From: Dryocosmus kuriphilus
Lineage: Eukaryota; Arthropoda; Insecta; Hymenoptera; Cynipidae
Assembly: GCA_038277395.1 (NCBI GenBank)
Contig: CM076192.1
Location: 15,144,987-15,208,986 of the forward strand
Direction of reading: 5' to 3'
Length of the DNA stretch: 64,000 nucleotides
Of this stretch, positions 20,452 to 32,269 are shown piece by piece; positions within the stretch are counted from its first letter, which is position 1, and every line of letters starts with the position of its first letter. Below the pieces are notes generated by a model. That model was not told where the DNA came from and searched no databases. It was given only the letters and a program-made list of their open reading frames with translations. Position numbers and translations under genes: made by a program.

Positions 20452-21504
20452 TTAATCCTTTTTAAATTCAGTAACCTTATTATCCTTACTAAGGTTATTA
20501 CCGCTTTTCCTATTTCCATCCTTATTCTCGTTATTTTCAACTTTATCCAAATTATTATCCTTTTTGTTAACTTTCCTAAAATTATGTTTTCCTATTCCAA
20601 TTGAGTCTCGGGTGTCTGAGTCGTCGTTGATCTCTTGGGCAGGGATGCCTTCTAATGGTTGGAACTTGTTGCTTGTGGGGATGTTTATTAAATTAGGGAT
20701 ATCCTCGTCAGGATTTGTTACAGGAGTTTGGTCATTCTGTATTTTTTTAGATGGGTGTGGACTAATAGCTATTAGGGGGATTTCACTATTTTCTGTCTTG
20801 AGTTTGGCTCTGTCGGATGCCCTGTTACTTTTCAAGCTGATTTTTCCTCCGAACTTCGGTTTCAGTTTATCGCTTTTATTTTATTTCTTAAAATCTAACT
20901 TATTTCTAATATTTACATTTATCCTACCCTTGTTATCCTTTATTTTACTTTCAGGTTCTGTTTCAGTTTTGAGTGAGGCCTTAGTAATTGGGAGGAGTAG
21001 AGAGTTCGGTTGCGCTTGTATTGTATAGCGCGTGGGTGGGTTACCTGGTAACCGTCAAGTCTCTGAGTCATAGTCAAGAGTCATTCGTAAGCTTTTCAGC
21101 ATATCTGTGCCTAAAATTCCTACCGACTTCAGTTTTGGGACTAGCCTGAGAAGTTTATGTTTAACTTTACTACCTATGAGAATAGGGATAACTACTTGCC
21201 ACGTTATTTCCGCCCTTCCGCCGTTAGCCACTAATAAGCTACGCGAATTCGGTTTGAAAATGTTGAACTTTGACTTTTGAATTTTTTCTATTCATTTCTT
21301 TCCTACACAGAAACGTGAAGCACCCATGTCTACTAAAATTCTGTATAGGTTGTTTTCGAACTTAGTCATTAAATGAAAATGTGTTTCTAATGTTTCATCT
21401 TTATCCAAACTTAAGGCTTCTGGCGCTTCGGTAATAGGATTTGACTTATTTTGTCCCAATACCCGCCCTGATAGTTTCCCTGATTTTACAGATAATATGG
21501 GCAT
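20452..21504 (-). pseudogene. gypsy protease region
   Basis: The frame 21292-21504 ends with NLYRILVDMGASRFCVGKK. The aspartic-protease signature D-T/S-G appears as DMG, an unusual residue at the middle position. After a stop, LLVANGGRAEITWQVVIPI and KSVGILGTDMLKSL complete a protease-like fold (about 21075-21250). A hydrophilic linker follows (20452-20835). Several stops are present. Confidence 0.7.
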
Positions 21505-21509
21505 TCTCT

Positions 21510-24500
21510 TTTAAAATGGCCTGGAATTTTGCAATAAAATCCATTACTATCGCTTGTGTTTTCACTATTGCCCGCGTTTTTGTAATTAAAATTTTTTCCT
21601 GAATTATTGCTCTGGTTATTTTGCTTATTCGTGTTGCTTTTCTAATTCTGATTTTTATTCCTGTTACGAACGAGAGCTTTTAAGTTATGAAAAGAAACCT
21701 AAATAAAAGCTGGTTTTTATTCAATCATCACATGTTAAATTTTATTCTCATTCCGGAGGTACAAACTATCAGTTTTTTAAGAAAATTGACTTTATTTTTT
21801 AATGTGGGAATCGTTTTGATCCAACTCCCGAACTGGGAGTCCCTGTTCCTGTAGTCCCAGAATTTTTGTACAGTCCTTAAATAATTTCACAATTCCTTTA
21901 ATTTTCATCAATCATGGCAAAAGTTTTATTTGGATAATTCTAAATGAATTATATTTAAAAATTGTAAGGTTTTCACAAAAATAACCTTAAACTACCGAAA
22001 CATCTCTTCGGTAGTTGAGAAGAGATGGCAGGCAAGCACAGTGGTCCCGAATTTCATTAAAAGAAAACATACACTAGAACAGCTATAATTATCCCCTCTA
22101 ATTTGAATCCACGGAAAAAGGAAAGAGACACAAACCGAAGATCGGAGACGAAGAAATTGCTAGTAATGATAATTCTTTCGATGTAATTCGTTTCAATAAT
22201 TAAAATCACAAATTATTGCAAAATCTGACCTTTGCCCGTGTGTGCAGTGTTTCCCTGATGTAAGCCTAGTTATAGACCTCGCCGTTGCCTTTCACTCACA
22301 CTCACGCGACACGATCGCGATCCGTCGTAACCCAAAATATTGTTTTCTAGTTCTCTCCACACACACACACAACCACCTTTCGTTGTTACGGTACAGGTGT
22401 CACCGCGGAGATTTAGGAAGCGACGAACGACTGACTGCCTTGAGGCTAAGCGTTAGCTGCACCTCGTAAGCTATGGTATGTACTGATTTGGGAGGGTTTT
22501 CCGCTGATTTCGCATTTTGAGACTTTGGGAACGCGGCGACAGGTCGCGAGTCCGCGTGACCACAAAAATGCTGATCCAAAAAATTGGCAATTAAGACTTC
22601 CGGAAAGTATACATGCCTTGTTTACTAGGCAATGGATAAAGTAATAATTATTTCGTTTTATTTTAGAGCTAGACCCTTGACATTATTGTAGTCTCGCTCG
22701 TCATTCTTCCGATCTTCTCACCCGTGTATCTCTCCATTAGCTTATTCGCTGCATACGCGGCGTATATATATATAGCTATAGAATTCACGTTTAGACGATG
22801 GAGAGGCATTGAACTCGGCCGCGAGTTATAATAACTGCTTACGCATGAACAATGCGGTGGCCAGACTTCTTTTTAAAATCGAGTTGAATATTCCCAATGT
22901 TCATCGTAACAATTCCCGTAATTTGATTTTTGGGAATTTTATTCCTGTTGATTTTTATTTTCTCCCGTCGCGTTTTTTTCCTGTGCGAATTCAATCATTG
23001 GTTCGATCTGCTTTCGGTTCGAACCGAATGCTGCTTGGATAAAATTTAGCAACATTTGCTTGTATGTATTGAAATTAAATCGTGGATTGTTCATTGGGAA
23101 TCTTGGTTGGAATCCAGGTGGGAATTTTGGTCGGAAATTGGATCTCTGATTTTGCTGGAACTGTGGGTGATACGGCAAAAAAGGAAATCCGAAGGGTGGG
23201 AATAGGTAACGATTTTTGAATGGTCTTTTGCCCTGATTGTTATAGTTCTTGTTATTATTTTCCTTATTATTTGTCCCGTTATTTTTTTATCTTTTTTTAT
23301 CCTTATTGGAATCCGTGTTATTCTTATCGCCGTTTCTCTTTTGCTTGTTTTCATCCTCCACTTTTGGTTAGGTAATTTGCAAAAATTGCCCCCTAATTTT
23401 TGATTTTGCCAGTTCTATTTTTTGTCCTTTTCCCAAGTCCCCTAGCTCCTCGAATGTCCCAAAATCATTTCTCTTTATGCAGGTTTTGTACTCTATGCGG
23501 AGTTTTTCATATGTATGACGCAAATTTTATTCGCGAGATTTCCTGCGGTACAATTTCATGAATAACTTTCTAATTTCAGTTGAGTATGAGTGTATGTCCT
23601 GCGTCCTTTTTTGGTTGCAAAATTTTATTTTTCGCCTGACTTCTTCTGAGAATTTCTCGTCTATACACGCGCTTTTGAAAACCTCAAAGAAATCTTGCAA
23701 ATTTTCTAATACGTCGCGCTCGTCTATTCTGTACCCCCTTTTGAAACGTGTCAGGCCTTCCAGGAAACTGGTCGGACCATCCTCTTTATTGTTTATAAAT
23801 TAAATTGGCCACTTCTTCATGATCTGGAATGGTGTTTGGATCATTCCAAATGGAAAACATGTAGCTTGAAACATTTCATTATTTCTATTTTCGGGTTCGT
23901 TTTCACTTTCCAAACTACTTCTATGCCTACGCGACTGTCTGTTTAACCTTTCCCTTGTCGTCATAGACCTTCAAAATCTGTTTCTGCTTATAATTAAATT
24001 GTCTCCTTGAGAGTCACTCGAATCTGATTCTTGTACCCTAAAATTGCTGTCCTTTCGCCTTCTATTATTAGCAGTTATGTTTTCATAATTCATATTCTGT
24101 TCCTCTGGTTTCTCCTCAAGGCTAAACTGAACTGAGCTTTGTGCTTGTGTATTTAAATTTTGGCTAATGCTTTATGTTTTCTCTACTTTCTCTTTAAGAA
24201 ATCTTTCCCTTTGCCTATTCATAAGCTCGTTATATTCCGCATTGCCTAAGAGTTCGTCGGTTTCCAACAAAAATTGTGTATTGTTTTTCAAGAAAGAGTC
24301 AACTTCAAAAGTCCTGTCGTTAATTGTTTTTTAAAATATCACGATCAGTCGTTAAAGTGTTTTGTGGCCTGGGTAAATTTAATGTCGGTACGTCTGAATT
24401 GTCCCAGGCTAGTGACTCATATGGGTTATCTATGTTCGTTGTTTGTTTGTTCGGGATATCTAAGTTTTGACGAGATTTTCCCATTTGTGAAATTTCGGTA

Positions 24501-24709
24501 TTATTTTTAGAAAACCCTCTACTTCGTCCCATAGATCGGTTAATTGTTCTTGGTATTGTTCCGGTATTTTTTTGTGAAGGTCCCCCCATATTCTGTGCTT
24601 GTGGCATAACTGCCGCCTTATTTTGATTAGTTACCGGGGTTGGTAGTGCAGCGGCGCTCTCCAAGTCCAGACTGGCGTCGTCAGTTTCGATATTAACATT
24701 CTTATGCAT
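21510..24709 (-). pseudogene. gypsy Gag, split by a solo LTR
   Basis: The Gag start is MHKNVNIETDDASLDLESAA (frame 24320-24709). The capsid-like middle part (about 23380-24310) is present but interrupted by many stops. The Asn/Arg/Pro-rich C-terminal part is at 22939-23354. The zinc knuckle (CKIPGHFKRECPYY, about 21505-21550) lies on the other side of the inserted LTR, and its first Cys is not obvious. The order agrees with a gypsy-group Gag leading into protease. The protein is dead. Confidence 0.65.
21662..22911. mobile_element. solo LTR with 5-bp target duplication
   Basis: The segment begins TGTTACG (21662-21668) and ends CGTAACA (22905-22911), a perfect 7-bp terminal inverted repeat with the TG...CA ends of LTRs. 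It is flanked by ATTCC on both sides (21657-21661 and 22912-22916), and Gag-type coding sequence continues on either side. Its 1250-bp length, absence of coding domains and TSD together support a solo LTR. Confidence 0.78.
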
Positions 24710-24712
24710 TTT

Positions 24713-25859
24713 ATTTTATATTAATTTTATCATCCCTGATCTCAATTTCATTTATTTTAAATTTCTTTATTAAATTGTGATATTACCTTCTCACCTTGTG
24801 GTGTATACCGTTGTTTGGTCTTTGCAACCGTCGGCACTACCCTAACCTATGTCTATTCAAATGTATTCACATACCGGCCAGCCTACGTGCATGTAGTGCT
24901 TAAGAATACCTGCGTGCGTGGTATACTTCAATACGGTTTTGCTTGTTTCCGACCTTTGGACGCCCATTTCATTTTTCATTATACGGTTTCTCAAGTTTCG
25001 AAGCACTATTTGAAGTCACCAACTCAATTATAAATCTAATTTGTTTACGAATTTCTTTACGGTCTTTGTTTACGAAGTATAGTGCGTGACCTTCGAGAAA
25101 CTCGTACTTGACCGCTGCCGCACACAAATAAAAGGCTTGGTACAAGGCAATAAACTACAAGAAACGAAATCAAATCAAGTATATGGCATAAGAATCATTA
25201 TAGACATCAACAAGAATCACCGGTAAGTGAAAACATATATTGGCAAATATTATACCAAATATAATGTACACAAAAATCAATTATCATATCCGCATTCGTT
25301 TAATAAAATAAAGGTATAACGACAAGAGATATGGCATGCAAATTAATAGAAGTAAATTTGGAGTTCTGGGGTGGGTCTAAATTTGGAGTGGGTTGTATCT
25401 CTTTTCTTGGCAGTTTTTGGAAGAAAAGGAATTTTTGTGGATTATTTCGTTGGAAACCAGGTGAAGTGAGGGAACTCTAAGGAGGAGTGGAAAGCGGATT
25501 AGGACTCCGAGAATGGGGAAACGACCCAATCAAAATGCACAGGTTATAGTATAACTTATATATAATTTAGATGTCGATGATTCGTGTACAACATCCGACA
25601 GGTACGGAAATCGTATAATTCCAAAACTGCGCAGAGAGTTCTATCGCCAGAAATACAGAGGGACACAATGTTCCGAGTGCACAGAGGACATCGGAAACCA
25701 CGAGTACTGCTACAACAACGAGGAAAAAAGAGACTAAGAGAGACTAACTCTGGACGGGCAGCGAGTCTCGCAGCCCGCCAACCGTTCGGGAACCCTCGTA
25801 GATTCCCGGCGGCCGCTGTTATGGCTTCGCCACTCGTTCCATGACGTCTACATTACAAT
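24713..25859. other. noncoding between the two gypsy elements
   Basis: This may include the 5' untranslated region or LTR of the gypsy element that starts Gag at 24709 (minus strand). I could not pair it with a 3' LTR. A short open frame at 25584-25844 shows no domain. Confidence 0.35.
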
Positions 25860-27006
25860 GGTTGCTCTACTACTCGGTGATCTACTTCGCTGGCGAGTTC
25901 AACTTTTTCTACCTTGCACTTTTGACAGGTATCATATAATCTAACATATTTAACCACGTCGCGATAGAACCCCTTCTAATAGTAACGGATGGAAACTCTA
26001 TGATAGACTTTCTAGAACGCCATGTGCCCTGGTCATCGCGTGCCTCAATTAGAACCGTTCGGTGCTGTTCCCTAGGTAATAGTGGCTTTCCTTCACTGAG
26101 ATTCAAGAAAATGGGATCTATCAAATCGCGAGGAAGGCGATGATATAATACACCGTTTTTGCTTTTCTGTGCGGGGAAAGCGTGAAAAGAGCATTCTATA
26201 TCTTCAAGCCTTTTTACATCCCAACTGTCAGCGGTCTCTTGTATCGCCCCGAGCTACTCTAGCTCATCTTGGTCTAGTTTCATTCTTGAATGGAAATCGA
26301 TGACGACATTTAATAGAACCTTCCTATACTGAATGTTAAAGTCGGACTTAGAGACCAGTGAGCTAGTTTATCGTTCGGGTCCTTCAGCAACTGGAGCCAC
26401 TTTAAGCTGCCGCGATCAGTGAATAGGGTAAAGTGGAACCCTTCCAAGTATTCTATAAACTTTCCTAACACCCAGATAATTGCTAAAAGCTGCCGCTTCG
26501 TAACCGAATAATTACGTCCAGTTCTAGAGTGTGTTCGGTTGCCATATGCGATTATTCGCTCTACGCCAACATATGTCTGAGTAAAAACTGCTCATAAACT
26601 GTTTGAGCTAGCGTCCGTTTGTAAAGTAAACGGATAAACAAAGTGTGGACACGCTACCACTGGTAAGGAAATCAGAGGCTTCTTAATAGCTTCAAAGCCC
26701 AGACTTTGCTCCTCTTGTCAAGTCCAAGGACACTTTTTCTTTAGTAAACAGGTTAAATCTTCAGATATTGTGGCTAGATTGTGTATAAACGGACGATACT
26801 AAGATGCTAAACCTAAAAATGTCCGAAATTGCTTAGCGTTCGTTGGTGCGGGATAATCTATAAAGGGAGCTAATTCTTTCGGAGCAATTTCTACTCCCTT
26901 ATTATTGATTAGTACTTTAATGGCGTCTCCCCGTTGCTTTAAGGAAAAGCCGTTAAATTAAAAATAATAATGTCAAACTTTAATAAAAAGGAAAGAGAAA
27001 TCACAG

Positions 27007-28170
27007 TGTAAGATCCTAACGTAGTTCCGTACTCGGAGACTGGCGTGAGTAAAATTAATAATGAAATATAATGCAAAAACTAGAGAGAGAGGATCAAATT
27101 AAAATGGAACAAATGAAGAATTCAAATAAGTAAGCTAAATAAAAATTAACAGTAAAATAAAGCGATCAAAAGTCGACAGTTAATACAGGTCCTTCACAAA
27201 AAAAAAAAAAAAAAACCAGACGAACGGACCTGCCCTGGGACGACAAAGATTAGTAGGCGTCGATACAGCAATGTCCGCCGAACACCCTCCTTTCATTTTT
27301 TAGCAAAGAAGTTTCAGCCGTCTTACTTTACAGACGACTTCGATCAGTAGCAGAACTCCAAATGAATTACAAATAATCGCGAGTTAGAAACTACTCTTAA
27401 ACCGTACAGCGGAAAAACTCAAAACTCAAGAAAAATTAAGAAACGACGACGCATCGTTGTCGAATAGTCCCCCAGACAGAAGTTTACGGGACAACGACAA
27501 GTCAGCACTAGACGCTTGTCCAGATAAAAATGACGCTTCGAGCCTTCGTTTCCGGTGGCTTCGGCTGCGTCCATGGTGAGTTGGCTTTCGCCCTCCTGCG
27601 CCAGCGTCGTTGCGCCTCGTGTAATTCCTGCCGATCGGGGCTGGATGGTAATTCGAGGGAACTCGTCTCCTTGACGCCCGAGAGATCTCGCCATGGCCAC
27701 TGGCCATATATTATTCGTGCCACTGCATCTCACGGTCGCAGGTGATTCAAATGTAGGAATCTCATCTAAGCTTTGCCCCCGGTGTGCAGCAGCTTGCTGC
27801 GCCCCCGAAAGTACAGCTCCGTGGGACGGGGCCTGGCCTGCACTTCGTCCAAATGCAGGCGATGACGTCCTCATGTCAACCTCCAACTTCCGTCCACAAA
27901 GTCTCAACTCGTCGAAAGCCAAAATAGAACAAAAAGAGAAAAAAAACATAAGACTACCATTTGAAACTTCCTAATTCCATTCATAGAGATTTGACCAACC
28001 GTAAATAAATATCCGATAAAGAGAAAGACCAGCAGAATCCTTAAAAATAATTGACTTCTGTCTAGACTTCACTCTTATAAGGTCGTCCGTGAAGAGAAGA
28101 GGAGCTGTTTACATCATAAGAAAAGTAGAGACAAGTCCATATAACGTGCAGTCGAAACTGCCACCTTACA
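27007..28170. mobile_element. GC-richer insertion in the gypsy RT, possible solo LTR
   Basis: RT coding stops at about 28170 (SSLFEIL) and resumes near 26920 (VLINNKGVEIAP). The intervening block is different in composition and begins TGTAAG (27007-27012) and ends CTTACA (28165-28170). I see no clear target duplication and about 60 unexplained bases at the low side, so the limits are tentative. The 176-codon open frame inside (27419-27949, minus) has no recognisable domain. Confidence 0.4.
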
Positions 28171-29420
28171 ATATCTCAAATAAAGAACTTCGTTCCGAAA
28201 AAAACAAAAGTTTCTGAGGATTTGTTGTAAGGCCAGCGGTCGTCACTCTCTGTAAAACTAAAGTTAACCACTTTATGTGTTCCTCAAACGTTTTTCTTAC
28301 GATAATTATATCACTGAGGGAAGCAAAAGCGTCAGGTTCTATTTCAGGAACAATAATTTGATCGATTAACCGCCAAAATATCGCAGCTGAGTTTATTAGT
28401 TTAAAAGGCATTCTTGTATATTGAAAATGTCTACGAACAGGTGCTGAAAAAGCAGTAATTTCTTTAATATCCTTTTCCAGAGGTATCTGGTGGAACGCCT
28501 GACTTAGATCTAAGGCCGAAATGTAATTAGCTATGGTAAGCCTATCTAAGATGTTTGACGTCGATGGCAACGGATACGCATCCTTCTTTGATCTCTTATT
28601 CACTTCCCTATAATCCACGCAGAGCCTATGAGGCCCGTTTGGTTTCCTAACCATCAGGTCGGTGAGGACGAGGGGCTGTTCAATGGTTTCACCAATCCCT
28701 CGGCAGGTAACTTGTCCAAAAGTAGATCAAGTTTGTTCGGTACTGCAGGCGAGCGTCGATAAACTTTTTTTTTATTTATAGTTAAATTAACACCGACATC
28801 TATTCTATGTTCGATTAGGTTAGTTCTTCCTACATTTTGTGGATTGGGAGCCTTTTCAGCTATCAATCTACTCAAAATCTCCGTTTGCTGTTCAGGCAAC
28901 TCTTGAATCGCTGCGCAGTCTTTGTAACAAAAAAGAGTTGAGAGCCGATCAATTGTCGCGGTATTTGGTATCACCTCACCATAAACCATTTTTGAAGCAT
29001 CGGTTCTACGATAAATATTAATTTAAAAATCTTAATACCATCCATCTCTCAGACATATTGATATTTAAAATGAGTAACCTCTCGGAACTCAAGTTTTCCT
29101 TTGTAAGAGTCGAACATTGCCGCGAAAACCACCCTACCCAATACAGACTGCACTGTCCCGTTAGGAAACATAATCGCTTTAATTTTCGATGATTTAATTT
29201 TTGCTCCTAATTTTATAACCGATTCTATTCCTCCGTTGCCTAATATCGATTTATAAGAACCGAATCTACTATTAGACCCTCTAACTCAGTATCTCCTATC
29301 ACTGATTTTACAAAATAACGCTCTCCTACTTCAGAGTATTTTAAAGCGTCATAATCGATATCCGAATCCGCGTTGGAATTTCAGGAGATTGCTATCGGTT
29401 CTATCAATTTATCGTAGAAT

Positions 29421-29492
29421 CCCCCCCCCCCCCCCCCCCCCCCCCCCACCCCCACCCCCAACCGACTTAGCCCCACCCCCACCCCAACCCGA
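29421..29492. repeat. 27-base poly-C tract followed by ACCCCC repeats
   Basis: C27 (29421-29447) is followed by CCCCA-type variants to about 29492. It lies within gypsy coding sequence and creates a Gly-rich or shifted frame. Confidence 0.95.
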
Positions 29493-29649
29493 TTAGAGAT
29501 AGAAGTGTAGAAGGATAAGGTATAAATAGATCTAAAAGGAATAGCCGAAGGAACTAGATTAGAGTTATTACCGGAAAAGTCTATACTATGCAAGGGGTCA
29601 TCCACGTTGACCTCTAACTCTCCGTTTTGTTTTGCATTTAGGAGTAGGG

Positions 29650-30300
29650 AGTAGTATAGCTATGTATGTGCGATGCCACCACGAAGAGCTTCGCGCTGTC
29701 GCCGACAGATTGCGCCAATACTCCCTCAGTGGTTCAGGTCCGTGCTAAGTTATCGAAAGTCGGTGTTACCTTTAGTTGGTAAGGTAGGGTTCTGTTCCAG
29801 GCTAAATGATACGACGACAGATGGCGCCACCGACAGCCGGTATTATCATCCAGAACCTGAGTAGGATAAAAATATAGCAGCTTGCTACCATAAGTCGGTA
29901 AGGTAGGAATCTGGGGCAGTTAGTTGCCATCAGTCAGTAAGGTAGGAATCTGATGAAGGTGAACCGAGTCATTTGCTGTTAGTTGGTAATGTAGGGTTCT
30001 GTTACAGGCTACTAGAACGTTCGAGATCTGTCCGTGATAAGCTTCTTGATGACGTCACTACGCAATAACCAGAGAAACGAAACTGCCTCTTCTCTCTCAC
30101 ACACATAGGCTTGTAGAAATGCTAGCAATGTTGTGAATGCATTCTTCATTATTGTCACAAAAATTTTCTCTCTCATACTGTAGGTGATGCATCATGTGTG
30201 TAACGGGGATTCCCGAGAACTCGACAAGTTTCAACACGCATCGACAAGTTTCAGCACGCATTTCAAAGTCGGAGTGTGAAATGTGTAAGACAGAATACGT
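29650..30300. repeat. left terminal repeat region of Polinton copy 2
   Basis: Repeated TTRGTYGGTAAKGTAGGRWTCTG units (about 29772, 29891, 29930, 29980) form an irregular tandem array. The outer 210 bases pair with 14290-14499 in inverted orientation. Inner blocks (CGACAAGTTTCARCACGCAT twice at about 30218-30268) recur, inverted, near 12000-12080. Confidence 0.65.
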
Positions 30301-31000
30301 TATCCATTACTGTTGTTACGGTAGACATCGCTGATGATTAGCTCGACCCATAGTTACGTGTAGCATCCGCGGTGCCTATGTGTAATAATAATAATCCATA
30401 TTGTTCCCGAGTAGATTGTCACCTCTCTTAGTTTATAGCATATACGCGACCACTGGACTGTGTACCCAGTGAGAGAGAAGAGTCAAATGTGTAGTAGAGC
30501 GTACAGGAACAACGATATCGTACACACGCAGGGAAAAGAATGAGGAGAGAAGCACGTCGAGCGTGAGTCACTTTTTTCATCATGCTCTCCGGATGCTCAT
30601 AGTGACCACTAAAAGTCAAATAACAAATTCAATTGTTATTCAAAACCAAAATGTTATATACATAGTTTTCTTAGCTTTCAATAAACTATCCAAATCCCGA
30701 AATTCATAATTATAATAACAATCTTTAGCCTTTAAAAATAGAATAAAATCAATATAGAATAATTTAATCAATTAGCCGAATCGAAATTGTATTCGGAATA
30801 GAAAACGATCAATGAATAATTTGTCTGTGATAAATGGCTAAATTTTAACTTCAAGAACTTGATTAGAAAATTACGTAAATTTGCAAATATCTTGAAAACT
30901 GTAAGAGATAGGTAAAAACAGACGAAACTTTAATTCTTGCAAAACTGATTTAAATGATGTACTAAAAATTATCGCATTGAGGATTCGAAAGTACTGCGTA
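30301..31000. other. AT-rich subterminal spacer of Polinton copy 2
   Basis: I see no gene. The short open frame at 30428-30619 (minus) has no domain or homologue in the window. Confidence 0.5.
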
Positions 31001-31223
31001 GAAAGTTCTCGAAGCGTCTCTGCCAGAAGTTTCGGTAGAGGATCCTTCTAGAAGCTTAATGAATTCGTCGAATCATGCGTATGCGTGTCGAAACTTGTCG
31101 AGAAATTGAGAATCCCCGAGCATCGTTTCCAGAAGATTCTGGTGGGGGTATCTTTCTAGAAGCTTCTAGGCAGTTTAGAGCGGCGACTTATAAAAGCGAG
31201 AGCGGGACGGAGTGTAGTCAGTT
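31001..31223 (+). promoter_or_regulatory. heat-shock-element-like promoter of Polinton copy 2
   Basis: Alternating GAA/TTC pentamers in correct 5-bp phase occur as perfect triplets: GAAagTTCtcGAA (31001-31013), TTCcaGAAgaTTC (31127-31139) and TTCtaGAAgcTTC (31154-31166). Dimers are at 31026-31033 and 31046-31053. They are followed by TATAAAA (31189-31195) and TCAGTT (31218-31223), 29 bases further. This is the architecture of insect hsp promoters (HSF trimers bind such repeats). The first gene of the element starts at 31581. Confidence 0.65.
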
Positions 31224-31320
31224 CAGTGTTGTCTTCAAAGCGGTTCACATCGTGGGGAAGAAGAGAAAAAAGTATTAAAGATTCTCCAGTACAGTTTTGT
31301 CCTATTTGAGGACATTATAC

Positions 31321-31477
31321 ATCCTGCGTGTGAAGAAAAGACATTCGACGGGAAGTGCAGCCAAAGACTTTATTAGTGACTTTATATATATCCTATGTGT
31401 GAAGAAAAAGAATACTAGACGAGAAGTGCAGCTAAAAGCTTTATTAGTGTCTTTATGGTATATATATATATATACCT

Positions 31478-31508
<31 letters not shown>

Positions 31509-31565
31509 AAAAAAGACACTCGACGAGAAGCGCAGCTAAAGACTTTATGACTGACTTTATATATC
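31321..31565 (+). repeat. 70-bp tandem repeats in the 5' leader, with (TG)n
   Basis: There are three units (31321-31390, 31391-31460 and about 31474-31563), each with TGTGAAGAAAA, GAAGYGCAGCYAAAG and CTTTAT. The third is lengthened by (TA)n and (GT)n runs at 31459-31500. Confidence 0.85.
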
Positions 31566-31580
31566 CTGTACGTATCAAAA

Positions 31581-32225
31581 ATGAAACTTGACGAGTGCGT
31601 AAAGTTCATACCCGGTATAGAGGATGCGTTAGCTCTAATGCTATCATCTGGACACGCACCTCTAGACAAAGTCAAAAAATGGAAGAACGAGTGCTTGCTT
31701 TTTTTCAAGACAGTGAGGAGGGAACTTTATAGGAAAACACCACCGCAGTCATAAGATAGAAAACAAAAGTGCCTGAATTTAATTGAGAAGCTTGCATACT
31801 TGGAGGCTCGCTTCAATTTATTGGAAAAGAAAGGAGGAGGAGGTGATTTGCAGCAGCAGAATCAAGATGATATTAATAATCGTCTAAAGTGGTTAGATGT
31901 GGACAAGGCTTCTAATAGTCGCATTAAAACGTGTCTTGTGGCTATCTTAATACATAAAGATGTTCTTTCCTTCTTGAACGATGCTCAACAATTATTCATT
32001 GTACAAGTGGGTAAAGACTTACGACGACAAAAATCTTTGAAAATAAATACAGTATTTCATACCTATTACACAAAAATTGGCAAAGAAAAGCCTGACGAGA
32101 AAAATTTCAAGTCAAAAAATGAGTCAATATTTGCGACCACTGATTTGAAATTATGGTTTCAAACGTATGCAAGGTACCCAGTCCTCAAAGAAATGGAGAA
32201 ATTTGAGGAAAAATACTCTGGGTGA
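31581..32225 (+). pseudogene. hypothetical first gene of Polinton copy 2, one in-frame stop
   Basis: The frame starts MKLDECVKFIPGIEDAL and reaches a TAA near 31754 after RKTPPQS. It continues without shift as KCLNLIEKLAYLEARFNLLE (leucine-rich, probably coiled coil) to a stop at 32225, ending WFQTYARYPVLKEMEKFEEK. Total length is about 213 residues if the stop is ignored. I do not recognise the family. It is the first gene after the heat-shock-like promoter and precedes polB. The corresponding part of copy 1 lies outside the window. Confidence 0.5.
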
Positions 32226-32269
32226 AACTGACACTCAATTATCAAGCTTTCCGTAAATATTAACTTAAC

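Larger units (their letters stand above)
19746..24712 (-). mobile_element. gypsy-type LTR retroelement, internally deleted (gag-pro-integrase tail)
   Basis: Minus-strand order is Gag, zinc knuckle, aspartic protease, pre-RT linker, then directly the C-terminal part of integrase. The reverse transcriptase, RNase H and integrase core are missing. A 1.25-kb solo LTR of another element lies inside at 21662-22911. Confidence 0.75.
25860..29640 (-). pseudogene. gypsy-type pol fragment: protease, RT, RNase H, integrase zinc domain
   Basis: Minus-strand order is as follows. Protease-like stretch (about 29030-29400, LEGLIVDSRFGSYKSILG) preceded by a frame at 29381-29605. RT lead-in (28654-28989, VYRRSPA). 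RT at 28166-28654 with PNGPHRLCVDYREVNKRSKK, YISALDLSQAFHQIPL, and ASLSDIIIV where YxDD is expected. After an interruption, RT thumb and RNase H follow (about 26340-26920: KELAPFIDYPAPTNAKQF, LQTDASSNSL, NYSVTKRQLLAIIW). Last is the integrase zinc region (25909-26124). There are many stops, and the catalytic YxDD is altered. It ends near 25860 without the integrase core. Polinton copy 2 begins immediately beyond its upstream end. Confidence 0.78.

Noticed and set aside
25584..25844. 86-codon Arg-rich frame on the plus strand
   Set aside because: No domain; lies at the truncated edge of a retroelement.
27419..27949. 176-codon open frame on the minus strand
   Set aside because: It lies in a probable LTR-like insertion, has overlapping open frames on both strands in GC-richer DNA and shows no recognisable domain.
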